23,660 bases of DNA from JABMPJ01 sp964345005 (GTDB lineage: Bacteria > Verrucomicrobiota > Kiritimatiellia > UBA8416 > JABMPJ01), in NCBI GenBank assembly GCA_964345005.1, contig CAYFPQ010000046.1, positions 1-23,660 on the forward strand, read 5' to 3'. The translations under genes were made by a program, and so were the position numbers. Below the pieces are notes generated by a model, which worked only from the letters and a program-made list of their open reading frames with translations, did not search any database and had not been told where the DNA came from. This document shows, piece by piece, positions 22,500 to 23,660 of the stretch. The number at the start of each line of letters is the position of its first letter. The stretch's first letter is position 1.

Positions 22500-22753
22500 G
22501 ATTGTGCGCTGTACTTCTCGGATAGGGCGTCCGTGAGCAGCTCCTGGTCACTCGTTTCCCCTGGGAGCTTGACCAATCCCGTGGCGCGCCGGGTAACCGG
22601 ACTTCTCTCAACCGTCGCCGACGTCGGCGTGCTCAGCGCACGAAGCAGCCTGGAAAAGACAGCCGAAAGACTCGTATGCAAACTCGCCGCCAGGCGCTTC
22701 GCATCGCTTACAAGCTGTGGCTCAATGCTCAGAGTTAACTTGGTAGTGTTCAT
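22496..22753 (-). CDS. Antitoxin partner of PIN toxin (DUF6364-like)
   Basis: 85 aa. The N-terminal TTKLTLSIEPQLVSDAKRLA followed by SLHTSLSAVFSRLLRAL looks like a ribbon-helix-helix DNA-binding fold as in DUF6364 proteins, which are found next to PIN toxins. The C-terminal half probably wraps the toxin. The last bases overlap the toxin start (GTGA). The ribosome site is weak. It likely represses its own promoter. Confidence 0.82.
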   Translation of the reverse strand: MNTTKLTLSIEPQLVSDAKRLAASLHTSLSAVFSRLLRALSTPTSATVERSPVTRRATGLVKLPGETSDQELLTDALSEKYSAQS

Positions 22754-22798
22754 GGTCTATCCCGTCTGTTTTGACTCTATACGTATCAATCTCTCAAT

Positions 22799-22827
22799 AC
22801 TGTACGTAAGCCGGGTCTGTGTGTCAA
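22799..22827 (-). promoter_or_regulatory. Candidate promoter of first toxin-antitoxin pair
   Basis: TTGACA at 22822-22827, a 17-nt spacer and TACAGT at 22799-22804, reading the minus strand. The expected start near 22792 leaves a leader of about 39 nt before the antitoxin ATG. The 8-nt palindrome ATACGTAT at 22779-22786 in the leader may be an operator. Confidence 0.5.
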
Positions 22828-22944
22828 TCAGCTCTTTGCGCCGTAAGGTTGAGCATCCCCGACAATGGGACTGCTGTGGCTACCATGAGATTCAGGCCCC
22901 ACCCCTGCGCTATCGCATCATCGACCGTGCAGACTGGCAGCCCT

Positions 22945-23322
22945 TCATGGGTGAAAGACCTTGAGTGTCAGGTCTTTGATTGGCTTGAAGTGCTTTGCGT
23001 TGCTTGAGCAAAGCACCATGTTGTTCTCCGTGGCGGTCGCTGCGATGAGGGCATCGCCAGCTCTGAGACCGTGCGACGGCGAGTACTCCTCGACATACAC
23101 CGTCGCACGGTGGCCGATGTTATCGAAGAGAGGAAGGGTTCTGAATCCGAAGTCCTTCAGAAACTGTTTCGTGTACTCGTGCTGCTTCTTGTTCTCGACA
23201 CACTGCATCAACTCCAGGTAGCTCTGTACGGAAATGAACCGCTCATCCTCTTTCTCGACAAGGCGCGCCGCCTTGGCGTTGCCTCTCTCGATCCAGATGA
23301 AGATGTCAGTATCAAATATCAC
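22945..23322 (-). CDS. PIN-domain toxin, VapC-like (second pair)
   Basis: 125 aa from a GTG at 23322, chosen because the PIN fold starts there (IFDTDIFIWIERGN) and GGAGG lies 8 nt upstream inside the antitoxin gene. A frame up to 23361 exists but has no ribosome site. PIN acidic residues: Asp4 and Asp6, Glu in YLELMQ, and Asp in RAGDALIAATATENN; CSSNAKHF follows as in many VapC proteins. It overlaps the antitoxin by 11 nt. Predicted site-specific RNase; target unknown. Confidence 0.9.
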   Translation of the reverse strand: MIFDTDIFIWIERGNAKAARLVEKEDERFISVQSYLELMQCVENKKQHEYTKQFLKDFGFRTLPLFDNIGHRATVYVEEYSPSHGLRAGDALIAATATENNMVLCSSNAKHFKPIKDLTLKVFHP

Positions 23323-23548
23323 GGTAACGTCCTCCGCGAAGACTCTCCATTTCTGCTTCAACTGAACGCTTGGACCCGCGCATGTTGAAGAAGGGGTGAT
23401 CAGACACCTTCTTCGCAGTGCGCTCGATCTTCGCCACGATTACGCCTTTAGTCTTGCCGCGATAGAGGATGTCTACATCCTCATTGCGGTCCAGCGCCTT
23501 GAGAACGTCATTCATATGATATCGCAAGTCTACAACTGTCGCCTGCAT
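23312..23548 (-). CDS. Phd/YefM-type antitoxin
   Basis: 78 aa from the ATG at 23548, with AAGGAGA 8 nt upstream. The N-terminal fold MQATVVDLRYHMNDVLKALD followed by DILYRGKTKGVIVAKI is that of Phd/YefM-type DNA-binding antitoxins. The C-terminal part (FFNMRGSKRSVEAEMESLRG) should bind and block the toxin; FNMRG recalls the toxin-contacting tails of such proteins. It is translated just before the toxin with an 11-nt overlap. Confidence 0.88.
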   Translation of the reverse strand: MQATVVDLRYHMNDVLKALDRNEDVDILYRGKTKGVIVAKIERTAKKVSDHPFFNMRGSKRSVEAEMESLRGGRYRDI

Positions 23549-23567
23549 GGTGTCATCTCCTTTATGT

Positions 23568-23580
23568 ATAGTGCCACTAT
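23568..23580. promoter_or_regulatory. Putative autoregulatory operator
   Basis: ATAGTG and CACTAT flank a single C. It overlaps the predicted -10 box of the antitoxin promoter and lies 20 nt before the ATG, the place expected for self-repression by a Phd-type complex. Confidence 0.5.
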
Positions 23581-23604
23581 GCAGAACAAGGGGCCATCTG
23601 TCAA
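23576..23604 (-). promoter_or_regulatory. Promoter of second toxin-antitoxin pair
   Basis: TTGACA at 23599-23604, a 17-nt spacer and CATAGT at 23576-23581, reading the minus strand. The predicted start near 23569 gives a leader of about 20 nt that contains the AAGGAGA ribosome site. Confidence 0.6.
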
Positions 23605-23660
23605 ACCATTGCTGACGCATGACCCTTTTGGAGCCGCATCGCGGGCCGGACTCGCGCCCG

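Noticed and set aside
22819..22964. Plus-strand reading frame between the two toxin pairs
   Set aside because: It overlaps the promoter of the first pair and the end of the second toxin, has no ribosome site and no recognisable domain.

Overview
The window reads as a scaffolded draft chromosome (two 10-N gaps) of a Gram-negative bacterium. LpxD, BamA and a Skp/OmpH protein show an outer membrane with lipid A. The gene order, the SPxx-like lipoproteins, a secreted-protein C-terminus ending in FYRIDVR and the abundant spacer repeats suggest the PVC group (Verrucomicrobiota, Kiritimatiellota or Lentisphaerota). That placement is inference; no rRNA gene is present.

Layout. (1) 1-1.9 kb, plus strand: a 5'-truncated DUF4143 ATPase and a SpoU/TrmH RNA methyltransferase, closed by a perfect 24-nt palindrome. 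(2) 2.0-9.2 kb, minus strand, in transcription order from high to low coordinates: lpxD, galE, cinA-type pncC, recA, a short alaS, a four-cysteine small protein and a CBM9-like lipoprotein. Almost every spacer here holds an inverted or tandem repeat, usually soon after a stop codon. (3) 9.6-18.0 kb, minus strand: a very compact operon prs, rplY, pth, rpsF, ssb, rpsR, rplI, dnaB, bamA, skp, with gaps of 31 nt or less and several overlaps. A 239-bp element with 38-bp perfect terminal inverted repeats separates skp from lpxD, genes that are usually adjacent. (4) 18.0-19.9 kb, minus strand: tRNA-Gln, ispE (whose 3' end runs into the tRNA gene) and a lipoprotein of unknown function. (5) 20.1-23.6 kb: tRNA-Val with its own promoter, then an accessory stretch with an intact DUF4143 ATPase, two PIN-toxin/antitoxin pairs and decayed gene fragments.

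How the genes work together. Region 3 joins nucleotide supply (prs), translation (rplY, pth, rpsF, rpsR, rplI), replication (ssb, dnaB) and outer-membrane assembly (bamA, skp) in one likely transcript; dnaB and bamA share an ATGA start/stop junction. Region 2 adds lipid A acylation (lpxD), sugar-nucleotide epimerisation (galE), recombination (recA) and tRNA charging (alaS). Regions 1 and 5 look like accessory DNA around a housekeeping core.

Most notable observations: ispE terminates inside tRNA-Gln; AlaRS is a short form ending right after the editing domain; BamA appears to have an extra POTRA module hidden partly by a gap; paired repeat elements flank alaS and galE; and the skp-lpxD spacer carries a MITE-like element. 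I found no CRISPR array, transposase, rRNA or convincing U-tract terminator.
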